Positions 7,163-14,333 are shown, counted from the stretch's first letter. The stretch: 52,917 nt of DNA from Patescibacteria group bacterium (GCA_018817315.1 JAHITV010000006.1:1-52917); one strand, 5' to 3'. Numbers and translations: made by a program. The notes: generated by a model not told the origin, from the letters alone.

Positions 7163-7474
7163 ATGTCAAGAAAAAACAATCAAAATCCAGCTGCAAAGCT
7201 TTTAGGATCAGCGCCAAAACTGCCAAAGACAGGTGATCATGTTATTGATTTAAGTAAAATCACTTTACCGTTAGAGCAGGGAGTGGCTTGGTGTTTTTGC
7301 TTGGGCTGTGGTACTTATATAGAAATTTTCCAAGAAAATGCCAAAAATTTTTGTGTTCAAGCAGGCAATGAGTGTCCTACTTCTTGGAGCAATCATTATT
7401 TTACTGTCAGTGGTTGTGTGATGTGTGGCGAAGATTTTGAGGGTGTTAAGCTGGTTTTAATGACAGTTCATTAG
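7163..7474 (+). CDS. Small cysteine-rich protein, possible zinc-binding
   Basis: This is a 103-aa protein of unknown function. Its central part has clustered cysteines: CFCLGCG (about residues 45-51), single cysteines near 66 and 72, and CVMCG (about 89-93). Two C-x2-C pairs in this arrangement suggest a zinc ribbon or another structural metal site. The N-terminus is basic (MSRKNNQNPAAKLLG), fitting a cytoplasmic, perhaps nucleic-acid-associated protein. It follows the 206-aa gene on the same strand and is closed by an intrinsic terminator at 7475-7520. No family was recognised. Confidence 0.6.
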   Translation: MSRKNNQNPAAKLLGSAPKLPKTGDHVIDLSKITLPLEQGVAWCFCLGCGTYIEIFQENAKNFCVQAGNECPTSWSNHYFTVSGCVMCGEDFEGVKLVLMTVH

Positions 7475-7520
7475 ACAAGATCTTCTTTTCCTTTCTAGAA
7501 AAAGACGGTCTTGTTTTTTT
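7475..7520 (+). terminator. Intrinsic terminator
   Basis: ACAAGA (7475-7480) pairs with TCTTGT (7509-7514), and the inner TTCTTTT with AAAAAGA, followed by a seven-T run. It begins one base after the stop codon of the cysteine-rich protein gene. Confidence 0.75.
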
Positions 7521-7583
7521 GTTTGCTAAAAGTTAAAAATTTTGTTAAAATATTCTTGAAATCATAAGATATATTTATTAATT

Positions 7584-8126
7584 ATGAGCGAAGAAAGAAA
7601 GCATTATCGTCCTTCCTGGGATGATTACTTTATGGCTATTGCCAAAATAGTAGCCAGCCGCGGAACCTGCGACCGTCTTTATGCCGGCACTGTTTTAGTT
7701 AAAAACAAAAGAATTATTTCCACCGGTTATAACGGCTCGCCGCCCAACTTACCACATTGTGATGATGTCGGACATCTTTTGGAAGAAGGCCATTGTGTGC
7801 GCACTATCCATGGCGAGCATAATGCTTTATTGCAAGCAGCGGTCCAGGGTTCAACCAGCACTGTTGGTTCAACTTTATACACTAAGTACGGTCCTTGTAT
7901 TCATTGCGTTAAATACATTATTGCTTGTGGAGTTAAACGGGTGGTAATCGGCGAAATTTACCGTAATGAAAAGTCAGTTGATATTTTAAAGGAAGCCGGC
8001 GTAGAGGTGGATTTTTATCAAGAAAATCCCGAATGGAATGAGGAGGTGCTTAAAATATTTTCGGAAAAAATTCCTGTTCGCGTTAATGAGGGAGAAATTG
8101 AAATGGAGGTTAAAAAAGATGAGTAA
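7584..8126 (+). CDS. dCMP deaminase (ComEB/DCTD family)
   Basis: This 180-aa zinc-dependent deoxycytidylate deaminase converts dCMP to dUMP, feeding thymidylate synthase. The zinc/catalytic motif HGEH (His76, Glu78) and PCIHC (Cys105, Cys108) are intact. The substrate-side GYNGSPPNLPHCDD loop (about residues 52-65) is typical of the family. It overlaps the next gene by 8 bp (ATG 8119 inside its last codons), so the two are translationally coupled. It is the first gene of a run including dut and, across an RNA-rich gap, folA, thyA and tmk. Expression probably starts at TTGTTA-N17-TAAGAT just upstream, giving a very short leader. Confidence 0.93.
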   Translation: MSEERKHYRPSWDDYFMAIAKIVASRGTCDRLYAGTVLVKNKRIISTGYNGSPPNLPHCDDVGHLLEEGHCVRTIHGEHNALLQAAVQGSTSTVGSTLYTKYGPCIHCVKYIIACGVKRVVIGEIYRNEKSVDILKEAGVEVDFYQENPEWNEEVLKIFSEKIPVRVNEGEIEMEVKKDE

Positions 8127-8670
8127 AATAATTTTAGCTGTTACTGGCATGACCGGCAGTGGTAAATCAGAGGCGGTAAAGCATTTAGAAAAAAAATGTT
8201 TTATTAAAATATATTTTGGCGGAGTTACTTTGGAGGAAATAAAAAAAATAGGACTGGAAATTAATGAAGCCAACGAAAGAAAAATCAGGGAAGAACTGCG
8301 TCAAAAATACGGCATGGCTGCTTTTGCCCTACTTAATCTGGAAAAAATAGAAAAAGCTTGGTCAGAAAATAAGGTGGTTATTGACGGACTTTACAGTTGG
8401 GATGAATACAAGGTTTTAAAGGATAAATTCGGCGAAAATTTAGTGTTATTGGCGGTTGCTTCGTCTTTTAAGATCCGTTGCCAAAGATTAGCAAAAAGAC
8501 CAGGCCGGTCATTATCTAAAGAAGAAGTAAAAACCAGAGATTATGCCGAGATAGAGAACGTGGCTAAAGGCGGTCCTATTGCTGTTGCCGATTATACTCT
8601 AGTTAATGACGGGACAATGGAGGAGTTACATAAAAAAATTGATGAGATATTAAATGATTTAAATTTATAA
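8119..8670 (+). CDS. P-loop NTPase, UPF0200/dephospho-CoA-kinase-like, likely nucleotide kinase
   Basis: This 183-aa P-loop protein begins MSKIILAVTGMTGSGKS (Walker A at residues 10-17). It has the features of the UPF0200 family, best known from archaea: a REELRQKYG segment, VVIDGLYSWDE (Walker-B-like IDG), a lid-like RCQRLAKRPGRSLSKEE stretch, KTRDYAEIE, and ADYTLVNDGTMEEL near the end. ATG 8119 is chosen because GGAGG lies 9 bases before it; it sits in the 3' end of the deaminase gene. Relatives are annotated as NMP or dephospho-CoA kinases. The setting among dCMP/dUMP enzymes makes a pyrimidine-nucleotide substrate attractive, but that is inference. Confidence 0.75.
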   Translation: MSKIILAVTGMTGSGKSEAVKHLEKKCFIKIYFGGVTLEEIKKIGLEINEANERKIREELRQKYGMAAFALLNLEKIEKAWSENKVVIDGLYSWDEYKVLKDKFGENLVLLAVASSFKIRCQRLAKRPGRSLSKEEVKTRDYAEIENVAKGGPIAVADYTLVNDGTMEELHKKIDEILNDLNL

Positions 8671-8674
8671 AAAT

Positions 8675-9118
8675 ATGTTGGAATTTGATTTAATTATCAG
8701 ATTAATTTTAGCGGTAGTTTTCGGCGGGGTAGTGGGCTGGGAACGTCAGGCCGAAAGAAAACCAGCGGGACTTAGAACTCATATGCTGGTCAGTTTAGGT
8801 TCAGCCCTTTTTACCATAATTTCTTTTGCTATTCTGGAGAAGTTTAATCAGTCTGTTGTGGATCCTACCAGAATTGCCGCTGGCATTGTCACTGGCGTTG
8901 GTTTTTTGGGAGCAGGCGCCATTCTGCAATCAAAAGGAGAAATAAAGGGCTTAACAACTGCTGCCAGTATTTGGATAGTGGCGGCTATTGGTATGACCTG
9001 CGGTTTTGGCTCTTTTCTTTTAGCCGGAGTTGCTTCTATTATCACAGTGATAATTTTATACCTGATGGACAGTTTAGAAGATAGAATAGCTTCCAGAAAA
9101 CATGAAAATAAAAATTAA
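8675..9118 (+). CDS. MgtC/SapB-family membrane protein
   Basis: This 147-aa protein has the MgtC fold: four to five membrane helices, the GWERQAERKPAGLRTHMLV motif (about residues 21-39), TRIAAGIVTGVGFLGAGAIL (about 65-84) and the IKGLTTAASIWIVAAIG motif (about 90-106). The C-terminal ACT-like domain of virulence-type MgtC is absent, as in many SapB-type proteins. Members are linked to magnesium homeostasis or membrane-potential control. It starts 5 bp after the NTPase and overlaps dut by 17 bp, so it is co-translated with nucleotide genes. Why a transport-type protein sits here is not clear. Confidence 0.88.
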   Translation: MLEFDLIIRLILAVVFGGVVGWERQAERKPAGLRTHMLVSLGSALFTIISFAILEKFNQSVVDPTRIAAGIVTGVGFLGAGAILQSKGEIKGLTTAASIWIVAAIGMTCGFGSFLLAGVASIITVIILYLMDSLEDRIASRKHENKN

Positions 9119-9524
9119 AAAGTTATATCCTGATGTTATTTTGCCTGATTATGCCCATCCTGGCGATGCCGGGATGGATTTGTATTCCAGAGAGAACAAG
9201 GAACTAAAACCCGGTGAAAGACATAATTTTCTTTTGGGTTTTGCTTTGGAATTTGATAGATCCTATGCAGCGATAGTCAAGGATAAAGGCAGTCTTTCTC
9301 ATGGATACGGTTTACATACAATCGCCGGAGTTTTTGATGCTGGCTATCGCGGTGAGTATAATGTGGAATTAATTAACCTAGGAAATGACTCATATAAGAT
9401 TTCTCAAGGTGATAAAATCACTCAATTAGTGATTTTGCCTGTGGTCATTGCCGAGCTTGAAGAAGTAGCTGAATTATCGGAAAGCGCAAGAGGCAAGGGC
9501 AGATTTGGTTCAACCGGAAAGTAA
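9102..9524 (+). CDS. dut: Deoxyuridine 5'-triphosphate nucleotidohydrolase
   Basis: This 140-aa trimeric-type dUTPase has all five motifs: HPGDAGMDLYS (motif I, about residues 20-30), DKGSLSH (II, about 61-67), AGVFDAGYRGEYNVEL (III, about 75-90), GDKITQLVILP (IV) and the glycine-rich C-terminal arm RGKGRFGSTGK (V). It hydrolyses dUTP to dUMP, limiting uracil in DNA and supplying thymidylate synthase. Start ATG 9102 lies within the end of the MgtC gene. It is the last gene before the 1-kb structured RNA region. The next thymidylate genes, folA and thyA, are on the opposite strand. Confidence 0.96.
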   Translation: MKIKIKKLYPDVILPDYAHPGDAGMDLYSRENKELKPGERHNFLLGFALEFDRSYAAIVKDKGSLSHGYGLHTIAGVFDAGYRGEYNVELINLGNDSYKISQGDKITQLVILPVVIAELEEVAELSESARGKGRFGSTGK

Positions 9525-9551
9525 GAAAAAGTTAATATTAATTTTTCAAAT

Positions 9552-10152
9552 AAAAAAAGGGCGATGCTATGAAAGCTTCACCCTTTGGTGTCTCTTGTCT
9601 TAAATATATTGAGGGATAAGCCCTGGAATCCGGGGCAACTTGCCTTGTAGGCAATTAGTAAATTCCCTCCGATCGGGCGTTTTGTTTAACGCATCGAAAT
9701 CAATCGTAGCTAATTGCCACGAAGTACATGACAAGGGAACACCTATCGTACCGGCGAATGTTAGCCGACGCCGGCGTTCGCGGTGGGACCGGTGGTGGTC
9801 GCGTCCGCGCTGGAACCGATGATCATAAAGATATTAAAGCTTGTTCTTGGGGTACGCAATCGGAAATCCAACATCGCAAACTCTCCTTGGTTTTTGGTCG
9901 GAAGGTCGAAAATTTTCTCTTTACAGAAGAGGTCCAGCACTCACAATTCAAACCAGCACTCAAAAAACGCTAATTTTAATAATGTCATAAAAGGCCGTTA
10001 ACAAAAAAGGTTTTTTTGAAATACCCTTACGGAGGCATTTTTGTTCGGAGCATATCTCGGTCTTCTACGATTATTGGCGATGAAACGCGCTGAATCCTCA
10101 TAACTCATAAAAAGAGCGTTTTTAAGCTGAATTTCAGCAGTTTCAGCTTAAT
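9552..10152 (-). ncRNA. Unidentified ~600-nt structured RNA unit with consensus promoter and terminator
   Basis: A perfect-consensus promoter (10159-10187) reads leftward to an intrinsic terminator (GGGTGA...TCGCCC plus seven T, 9552-9583). Between them is no convincing long ORF. The stretch is locally GC-rich and dense in stems: TTAAGCTGAA/TTCAGCTTAA near 10123-10150; CCGGCG...CGCCGG at about 9751-9774; CGCGG...CCGCG at about 9779-9809; and a three-way junction closed by GAGGGA/TCCCTC (9611-9668). Short frames exist, notably 38 codons (MLDFRLRTPR...) from an ATG near 9876 with an AAGGAG site, so a small peptide is possible. It does not match RNase P RNA, tmRNA or SRP RNA signatures that I know. 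Confidence 0.6.
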
Positions 10153-10158
10153 TAAAGT

Positions 10159-10187
10159 ATTATATACTATTTATTTAAAGTTGTCAA
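10159..10187 (-). promoter_or_regulatory. Full-consensus sigma70 promoter for the 600-nt RNA unit
   Basis: On the minus strand TTGACA (10182-10187) is 17 bp from TATAAT (10159-10164), identical to the sigma70 consensus at every hexamer position. This is the strongest promoter I see in the window and fits an abundantly made RNA. Confidence 0.8.
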
Positions 10188-10195
10188 GGTCTAAT

Positions 10196-10448
10196 AAAAA
10201 AAGGCGAAGCACATATATAATGGCCTCGCCTACAATTGCCAGTTTGATTACACCTGGTAGCGGAGATCCTCTTTGCTACTGACCAGTGCAATCATCGGAA
10301 CTGGTTGAGCGGATGGGACGTAATCGCGACGAAGAATCCGTCGCCTGTAATCGTCCTGGTAAATTGAATCAGCGCATGATCTGGTACCTCCTGCATTAAT
10401 GAGGGGGATTAGACATGGCGTTCGACCATGATAACGCTTCAGCCGAAC
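10196..10448 (-). ncRNA. Unidentified ~250-nt structured RNA unit
   Basis: A promoter at 10455-10484 and a terminator (AGGCGA...TCGCCT plus seven T, 10196-10230) bound this stretch on the minus strand. Inside are a long imperfect hairpin closed by GATT/AATC with a GTAGC/GCTAC core (about 10247-10295), and a GCGACG-gattctt-CGTCGC hairpin (about 10327-10346). CATGG/CCATG and GCGTT/AACGC alternatives lie near the 5' end. The longest frame is about 33 codons with no SD. It lies 19 nt downstream of folA and back to back with the 600-nt unit. No known family was recognised. Confidence 0.55.
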
Positions 10449-10454
10449 AATATT

Positions 10455-10484
10455 ATTATATCATGTATTTAGTAGAGTTAGCAA
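10455..10484 (-). promoter_or_regulatory. Promoter of the 250-nt RNA unit
   Basis: On the minus strand TTGCTA (10479-10484), an 18-bp spacer and a perfect TATAAT (10455-10460). It begins 18 bp past the folA stop codon. Confidence 0.6.
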
Positions 10485-10502
10485 ATTTTTTATTAATAAT
10501 TT

Positions 10503-11030
10503 CTAGTTTGACTTTTCGTAAACAATAAATCTGAATTTTATCTTATTTTCTTCCTGTATTTCACTTTCTTCAATTTTTTTAAAATTTTTAGGGATTTCTG
10601 GGAAAAAAGTGTCACAAGGAAAAGTTTGTAAAATTTGCGTTATATAAATTTTAGAACATTGAGGATGATAAATAGTTTCGGCATATAATTTTCCACCGCC
10701 AATAATAAAAATTTCCTTGATTTCTTTTTTTCTTTCTTCTAAAGCGATAAGAGCACGATTGAGCGAGGAATAAAGTAGAACATTAGGAGGTAGAGATAAA
10801 TCAGTTTGTTTAGAAAGTACAATATTTAGTCGTTGAGGCAGAGGTTGCCGACTTTGAGGCAAGGATTCCCAAGTTTTACGTCCCATAATTACCACATTTT
10901 GTTTATCATTACTCGGGTTGATAGTAATATCCGAAAAATGCTTTAAGTCAGCTTTAATATTCCAGGGCAGTTTATTATTTATACCAATGCCTCTTTTTTG
11001 ATCCAAGGCAACAATGATAGAGAAGTTCAT
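10503..11030 (-). CDS. folA: Dihydrofolate reductase
   Basis: This 175-aa DHFR reduces dihydrofolate to tetrahydrofolate with NADPH, recycling the cofactor oxidised by ThyA. Seen: N-terminal FSIIVALDQKRGIGINNKLPW (A, G, N and LPW substrate-site residues), VVIMGRKTWESLP (about 46-58), RLNIVLSK and the late IFIIGGGKLYAE (GGxxLY, about 107-118). An Asp or Glu follows the LPW region (KADLKHF). It lies 82 bp downstream of thyA on the same strand, the common thyA-folA order, with a fold-back repeat in the gap. Confidence 0.95.
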   Translation of the reverse strand: MNFSIIVALDQKRGIGINNKLPWNIKADLKHFSDITINPSNDKQNVVIMGRKTWESLPQSRQPLPQRLNIVLSKQTDLSLPPNVLLYSSLNRALIALEERKKEIKEIFIIGGGKLYAETIYHPQCSKIYITQILQTFPCDTFFPEIPKNFKKIEESEIQEENKIKFRFIVYEKSN

Positions 11031-11073
11031 AAATTATTGATTATAGAATATTGGTTATAGATTATTGAGAGGT

Positions 11074-11110
11074 GCTTTAACCCTTCGGTAAGCTCAGGGT
11101 AAAAGCTTTT
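11074..11110 (+). repeat. Fold-back repeat of the CCCTTCGG...CAGGG type, terminator-like
   Basis: GCTTT-A-ACCCT (11074-11084) pairs with AGGGT-A-AAAGC (11096-11106), followed by four T on the plus strand. No plus gene ends here, so it is more likely a dispersed repeat. Related pieces occur near 6398, 24770 and 33300. Confidence 0.5.
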
Positions 11111-11112
11111 TA

Positions 11113-11925
11113 TTAAACAGCTATAGGAGCTTTTATCGTCGGATGTGGATTATAATTTTCTAAAGTAAAGTCTTCATATTTAAACCCAAAAATATTTTTG
11201 ACTTGAGGATTGATTTTCATAGTAGGTAATGGTCTGGGTGTTTTGGAAAGCTGAAGTTTAACCTGTTCTTGATGATTTAAGTAAATATGCACATCGCCAA
11301 AAGTATGAACAAAGTCGCCTGGTTCAAGCCCGGTTACTTGAGCGATCATCATGGTTAACAAAGAATAAGAAGCAATGTTAAAAGGTACGCCTAAAAAAAC
11401 ATCAGCGCTTCTTTGGTAAAGCTGGCAGGAAAGTTTCCCGTTTACAGCATAAAATTGGAAGATAGTGTGGCAAGGCGGCGGCGCAGTTTTTTTGCCGCTA
11501 ATTAGGGTTTGTAAATCCCCGACATTCCAACCGGAAATTATGATTCTTCTGGAATTTGGATTATTTTTTATCAGCTCAACTGCATCCTGGATTTGGTTTA
11601 TTTCTGTACCGTCATTAGCTTTCCATTTAGTCCATTGCTGTCCATAAATAGGTCCAAGATCACCGTTTTCATCAGCCCATTCATCCCAAATAGTCACTCC
11701 ATGGTCATTTAAGTATTTAATATTGGTGTCTCCTTTTAAAAACCATAGTAGCTCATATATAATGGATTTTAGATGGACTTTCTTGGTAGTCAATAAAGGA
11801 AAACCTTCGGCTAAATTAAATCTTCTTTGAGCGCCAAATAAAGAAATAGTGCCGGTACCGGTTCGATCATCTTTTTTTGTGCCTTTTTCCAAGATTTCTT
11901 CCAATAAATTTAAGTATTGTTTCAT
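11113..11925 (-). CDS. thyA: Thymidylate synthase
   Basis: This 270-aa ThyA methylates dUMP to dTMP using methylene-tetrahydrofolate. Seen: [18 protein letters not shown] (dUMP phosphate and start region), [25 protein letters not shown], the catalytic cysteine in [30 protein letters not shown] and HIYLNHQEQ. The C-terminus ends PTIKAPIAV, as ThyA usually does. I choose ATG 11925 ([12 protein letters not shown]) over an ATG 42 nt upstream that adds a lysine-rich tail absent from the family. It forms a minus-strand pair with folA and is divergent from tmk. Confidence 0.96.
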   Translation of the reverse strand: MKQYLNLLEEILEKGTKKDDRTGTGTISLFGAQRRFNLAEGFPLLTTKKVHLKSIIYELLWFLKGDTNIKYLNDHGVTIWDEWADENGDLGPIYGQQWTKWKANDGTEINQIQDAVELIKNNPNSRRIIISGWNVGDLQTLISGKKTAPPPCHTIFQFYAVNGKLSCQLYQRSADVFLGVPFNIASYSLLTMMIAQVTGLEPGDFVHTFGDVHIYLNHQEQVKLQLSKTPRPLPTMKINPQVKNIFGFKYEDFTLENYNPHPTIKAPIAV

Positions 11926-11997
11926 AAAGTAAGTTTTTTTATTTTTTAAGTATTTTAAAAATAGCAAAAAATCAGTTTAAAATCAAATAAATTTCAG

Positions 11998-12026
11998 TTG
12001 AAAAAAAATGAGAAATAACTTAAAAT
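11998..12026 (+). promoter_or_regulatory. Promoter giving a leaderless tmk mRNA
   Basis: TTGAAA (11998-12003), a 17-bp spacer and TAAAAT (12021-12026) end one base before ATG 12027. A start about 7 nt downstream coincides with the in-frame ATG at 12033, so the message would lack a 5' UTR. Confidence 0.6.
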
Positions 12027-12032
12027 ATGACT

Positions 12033-12650
12033 ATGAAAGAAGGACTTTTTATTGTTATTTACGGCATTAATAATCTGGGTAAAACCACGCAAGCCAAAAA
12101 ATTGGTGGAGTCATTTAAACAGGCAGGATTACAAGTAGAATATTTAAAATATCCTATTTATGATTTAGATCCTACAGGAACATGGCTTAATAAATATATT
12201 AGAAGCAATAAAAGAGAAAAGATCTCCAAGAAAGAACTGCAAGATATTTATACCAAAAACCGTTTTGATTTTCAGCTCCAATTATGTCAAAAATTAAATG
12301 AAGGCATTAATATTATTGCCGAAGATTATAGCGGAACAGGTATTGCCTGGGGTTGGACCGAAGGTGTTGATCTGGAATATTTGATTGAAACAAACAAAGG
12401 TTTAGTTAAGCCCGATATAGAAATACTTTTGGATGGTGAAAGATTTTTGGAAGCCAAAGAAGAAAATCACTATTTTGAGGACAATGAGGAAATGATGCAA
12501 AAAGGTCGTCTTAATCATCTACAACTAGCTAAACGTTTTGGCTGGGAAGTGGTTAACGCTAATCAGGAGATTGAAAAAGTTCATCAGGATATTTTAAAAA
12601 TAGCGGAGAAGAGGATTAAAGAAATACTTGAAGAAAATTCTAAGCACTAA
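12033..12650 (+). CDS. tmk: Thymidylate kinase-like protein
   Basis: This is a 205-aa P-loop kinase of the thymidylate-kinase type (dTMP to dTDP). The loop reads GINNLGKTTQAKKL (about residues 12-25), a slight variant of GxDGxGKTT. The base/sugar region is IIAEDYSGTGIAWG (about 94-107) instead of the usual RY-x6-AYQ, so the substrate site diverges from typical Tmk. IEILLDGERFLEA matches the strand before the lid. The preceding in-frame ATG (12027) abuts the -10 box, so I use 12033. Neighbours thyA and folA support a dTMP role. It is followed after 11 bp by gatB. Confidence 0.78.
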   Translation: MKEGLFIVIYGINNLGKTTQAKKLVESFKQAGLQVEYLKYPIYDLDPTGTWLNKYIRSNKREKISKKELQDIYTKNRFDFQLQLCQKLNEGINIIAEDYSGTGIAWGWTEGVDLEYLIETNKGLVKPDIEILLDGERFLEAKEENHYFEDNEEMMQKGRLNHLQLAKRFGWEVVNANQEIEKVHQDILKIAEKRIKEILEENSKH

Positions 12651-12661
12651 ATTCTAAATTT

Positions 12662-14158
12662 ATGAAACTAGAAATAATCATCGGTTTAGAAATTCATTTG
12701 CAGATTAAAACAAAATCCAAGATGTTTTGTAGTTGTGCAAATGTCAGTGAAGAAGTTGAGCCAAACACTAATATTTGTCCGATCTGTTTAGGTCATCCCG
12801 GCACTTTACCGGTAGTTAATAAAGAAGCAGTAAGATTAGGAGTGATGATGAGCTTGGCTTTAGACTGTCGCATCAATAAACAATCAGAATGGGCCCGAAA
12901 AAATTATTTTTATCCAGATCTGGCTAAAGGTTATCAGATTACTCAATTTGAAGAACCTTTGGCAGAAGACGGGCATTTAACAATCACCACTAAAGAAGGT
13001 TTAAGACGTATTAATATTACCAGACTTCATCTGGAAGAGGATGCTGCCAAGAATTTGCATTTTAAAGATAAAACTTTGCTTGATTTTAACCGGGCCGGTA
13101 CACCTTTGATAGAAATCGTTACTGAACCTGATTTTCGTACGCCCCAAGAAACAAAAATTTTTTTACAGGAGTTAAGACTTTTAGCCAGATATTTAAAAGT
13201 TTCGGCAGCGGAAATGGAAAAAGGGCAGTTGCGTTGTGATGCCAATATTTCTTTAAAAACTGCGGGAGAAGACAAACTTTACCCTAAAACTGAAATAAAA
13301 AATCTTAATTCTTTTCGGGCAGTGGAAAAAGCTTTGGAGTATGAAGTTAAACGTCAAACAGATTTATGGCAAAAAAACACGCCGGTTAAAGAGCAGTCCA
13401 CCAGAGGTTGGGATGAGCAAAAACAGCAAACCATGGAACAAAGAGATAAAGAGGAATCAGCGGATTATCGCTATTTTCCCGAGCCAGACCTTTTGCCGTT
13501 AGAATTTACCCAAAGTCAGGTTAAAGAAATCAAAGCGCGTCTGGTAGAACTGCCGTGGGATAAAAGAGAACGTTTACAAGAAGAGTATGCTTTAACGGAT
13601 ATCAACGCTAAAATTATAACTGGAGATCCTCAAGTGGCTAATTATTTTGAAAAGGTGATGATGGAGTCGCGAACCTGGCTGGAATCCTTAGAAAGTGTAG
13701 TTGGGGATAGTGACCAAATTTGGGAGCAGAATAAAAAACGGTTGAGTAAATTAGTAAATGGTTGGTTGACTTCAGAACTTTTTAAATTGATGAATTTAGC
13801 TGATCAGTCAATCACAGAGATAAGAATTACGCCGGAAAACTTTGCTGAATTTATTTCTTTAATTTATGAAGGTAGGATTAACAGTTCAGCTGCTCAAGTT
13901 GTTCTTAAAGAAATGTTTAAAACAGGTAAAGATCCTTCTGATATTATGGAAGATAAAAATTTAGGTCAGGTTGATGATTTATCGCAGCTTAGTGAGGTTG
14001 TTGATCAAATATTAAAAAAATATCCTGCTGAAGCTGAAAGTTATAAAAAAGGCAAAACTGTTTTAATAAAATTTTTTATTGGTGCAGTAATGAAAGAAAC
14101 CAAAGGCAAAGCTAATCCGCAAAGAGTAGAAGAGATATTAAAAGAAAAATTAGGTTAA
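12662..14158 (+). CDS. gatB: Aspartyl/glutamyl-tRNA(Asn/Gln) amidotransferase subunit B
   Basis: This 498-aa GatB begins EIIIGLEIHLQIKTKSKMFC, with the zinc cysteines CSC and CPIC-LGHPG in the first 45 residues. Other signatures are KNYFYPDLAKGYQITQ, HLEEDAAK, DFNRAGTPLIEIVTEPD, QLRCDANIS, EIKNLNSFRA and ESADYRYFPEPDL. The C-terminal YqeY-type tail domain is present (about 350-498). In GatCAB it activates misacylated Glu-tRNA(Gln)/Asp-tRNA(Asn) for amidation. gatA and gatC are not in this window. It lies 11 bp after tmk. Its stop codon overlaps an inverted repeat whose loop holds a short mobile-type element. Confidence 0.97.
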   Translation: MKLEIIIGLEIHLQIKTKSKMFCSCANVSEEVEPNTNICPICLGHPGTLPVVNKEAVRLGVMMSLALDCRINKQSEWARKNYFYPDLAKGYQITQFEEPLAEDGHLTITTKEGLRRINITRLHLEEDAAKNLHFKDKTLLDFNRAGTPLIEIVTEPDFRTPQETKIFLQELRLLARYLKVSAAEMEKGQLRCDANISLKTAGEDKLYPKTEIKNLNSFRAVEKALEYEVKRQTDLWQKNTPVKEQSTRGWDEQKQQTMEQRDKEESADYRYFPEPDLLPLEFTQSQVKEIKARLVELPWDKRERLQEEYALTDINAKIITGDPQVANYFEKVMMESRTWLESLESVVGDSDQIWEQNKKRLSKLVNGWLTSELFKLMNLADQSITEIRITPENFAEFISLIYEGRINSSAAQVVLKEMFKTGKDPSDIMEDKNLGQVDDLSQLSEVVDQILKKYPAEAESYKKGKTVLIKFFIGAVMKETKGKANPQRVEEILKEKLG

Positions 14159-14290
14159 GGCGTTTTGGCCTTATTGTTTTTTTGTCATCCTGAGCGTAGT
14201 CGCGCTAAGCGCGACGTAGAGAAGGATCTATATTATAGATTCTTCACTTCGTTCAGAATGACAGCATGGTTCAGTTAGCCAAAACGCCTT
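14157..14290. repeat. Palindromic short element (copy 1) inside the loop of a 13-bp inverted repeat
   Basis: Outer arms AAGGCGTTTTGGC (14157-14169) and GCCAAAACGCCTT (14278-14290) are perfect complements and probably the gatB terminator stem. Inside lies a 79-bp element (14184-14262) bounded by GTCATCCTGA and TCAGAATGAC, with an internal GTCGCGC-TAA-GCGCGAC hairpin. Copy 2 (19808-19907) has the same ends and internal hairpin but different outer arms. Confidence 0.75.
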
Positions 14291-14305
14291 TGTGGATAAA
14301 TTGTT

Positions 14306-14333
14306 TTGCATTCTTTTTATTTAGGAGTATAAT
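14306..14333 (+). promoter_or_regulatory. Promoter of the pyrB unit
   Basis: TTGCAT (14306-14311), 16-bp spacer, TATAAT (14328-14333). The start would be near 14340, giving a leader of about 160 nt that contains a terminator hairpin. Confidence 0.6.

Noticed and set aside
9640-10001. Three plus-strand ORFs of 60-81 codons in the RNA-rich gap
   Set aside because: They overlap one another in different frames, have arginine/tryptophan-rich low-quality sequence, lack SD sites, and lie antisense to a unit with a perfect promoter and terminator. The open frames follow from local GC-rich composition.
9552-10448. RNase P RNA, tmRNA or SRP RNA in the gap after dut
   Set aside because: No GAGGAAAGTCC-type P4 motif, no tRNA-like ends or Ala-resume/ALAA tag, and no SRP GGAAGG apical motif could be found on either strand, although the size range would fit.
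11074-11110. Genuine plus-strand terminator in the thyA-folA gap
   Set aside because: No plus-strand gene leads into it, and the CCCTTCGG...CAGGG sequence recurs elsewhere, so it is more likely a dispersed repeat that resembles a terminator.
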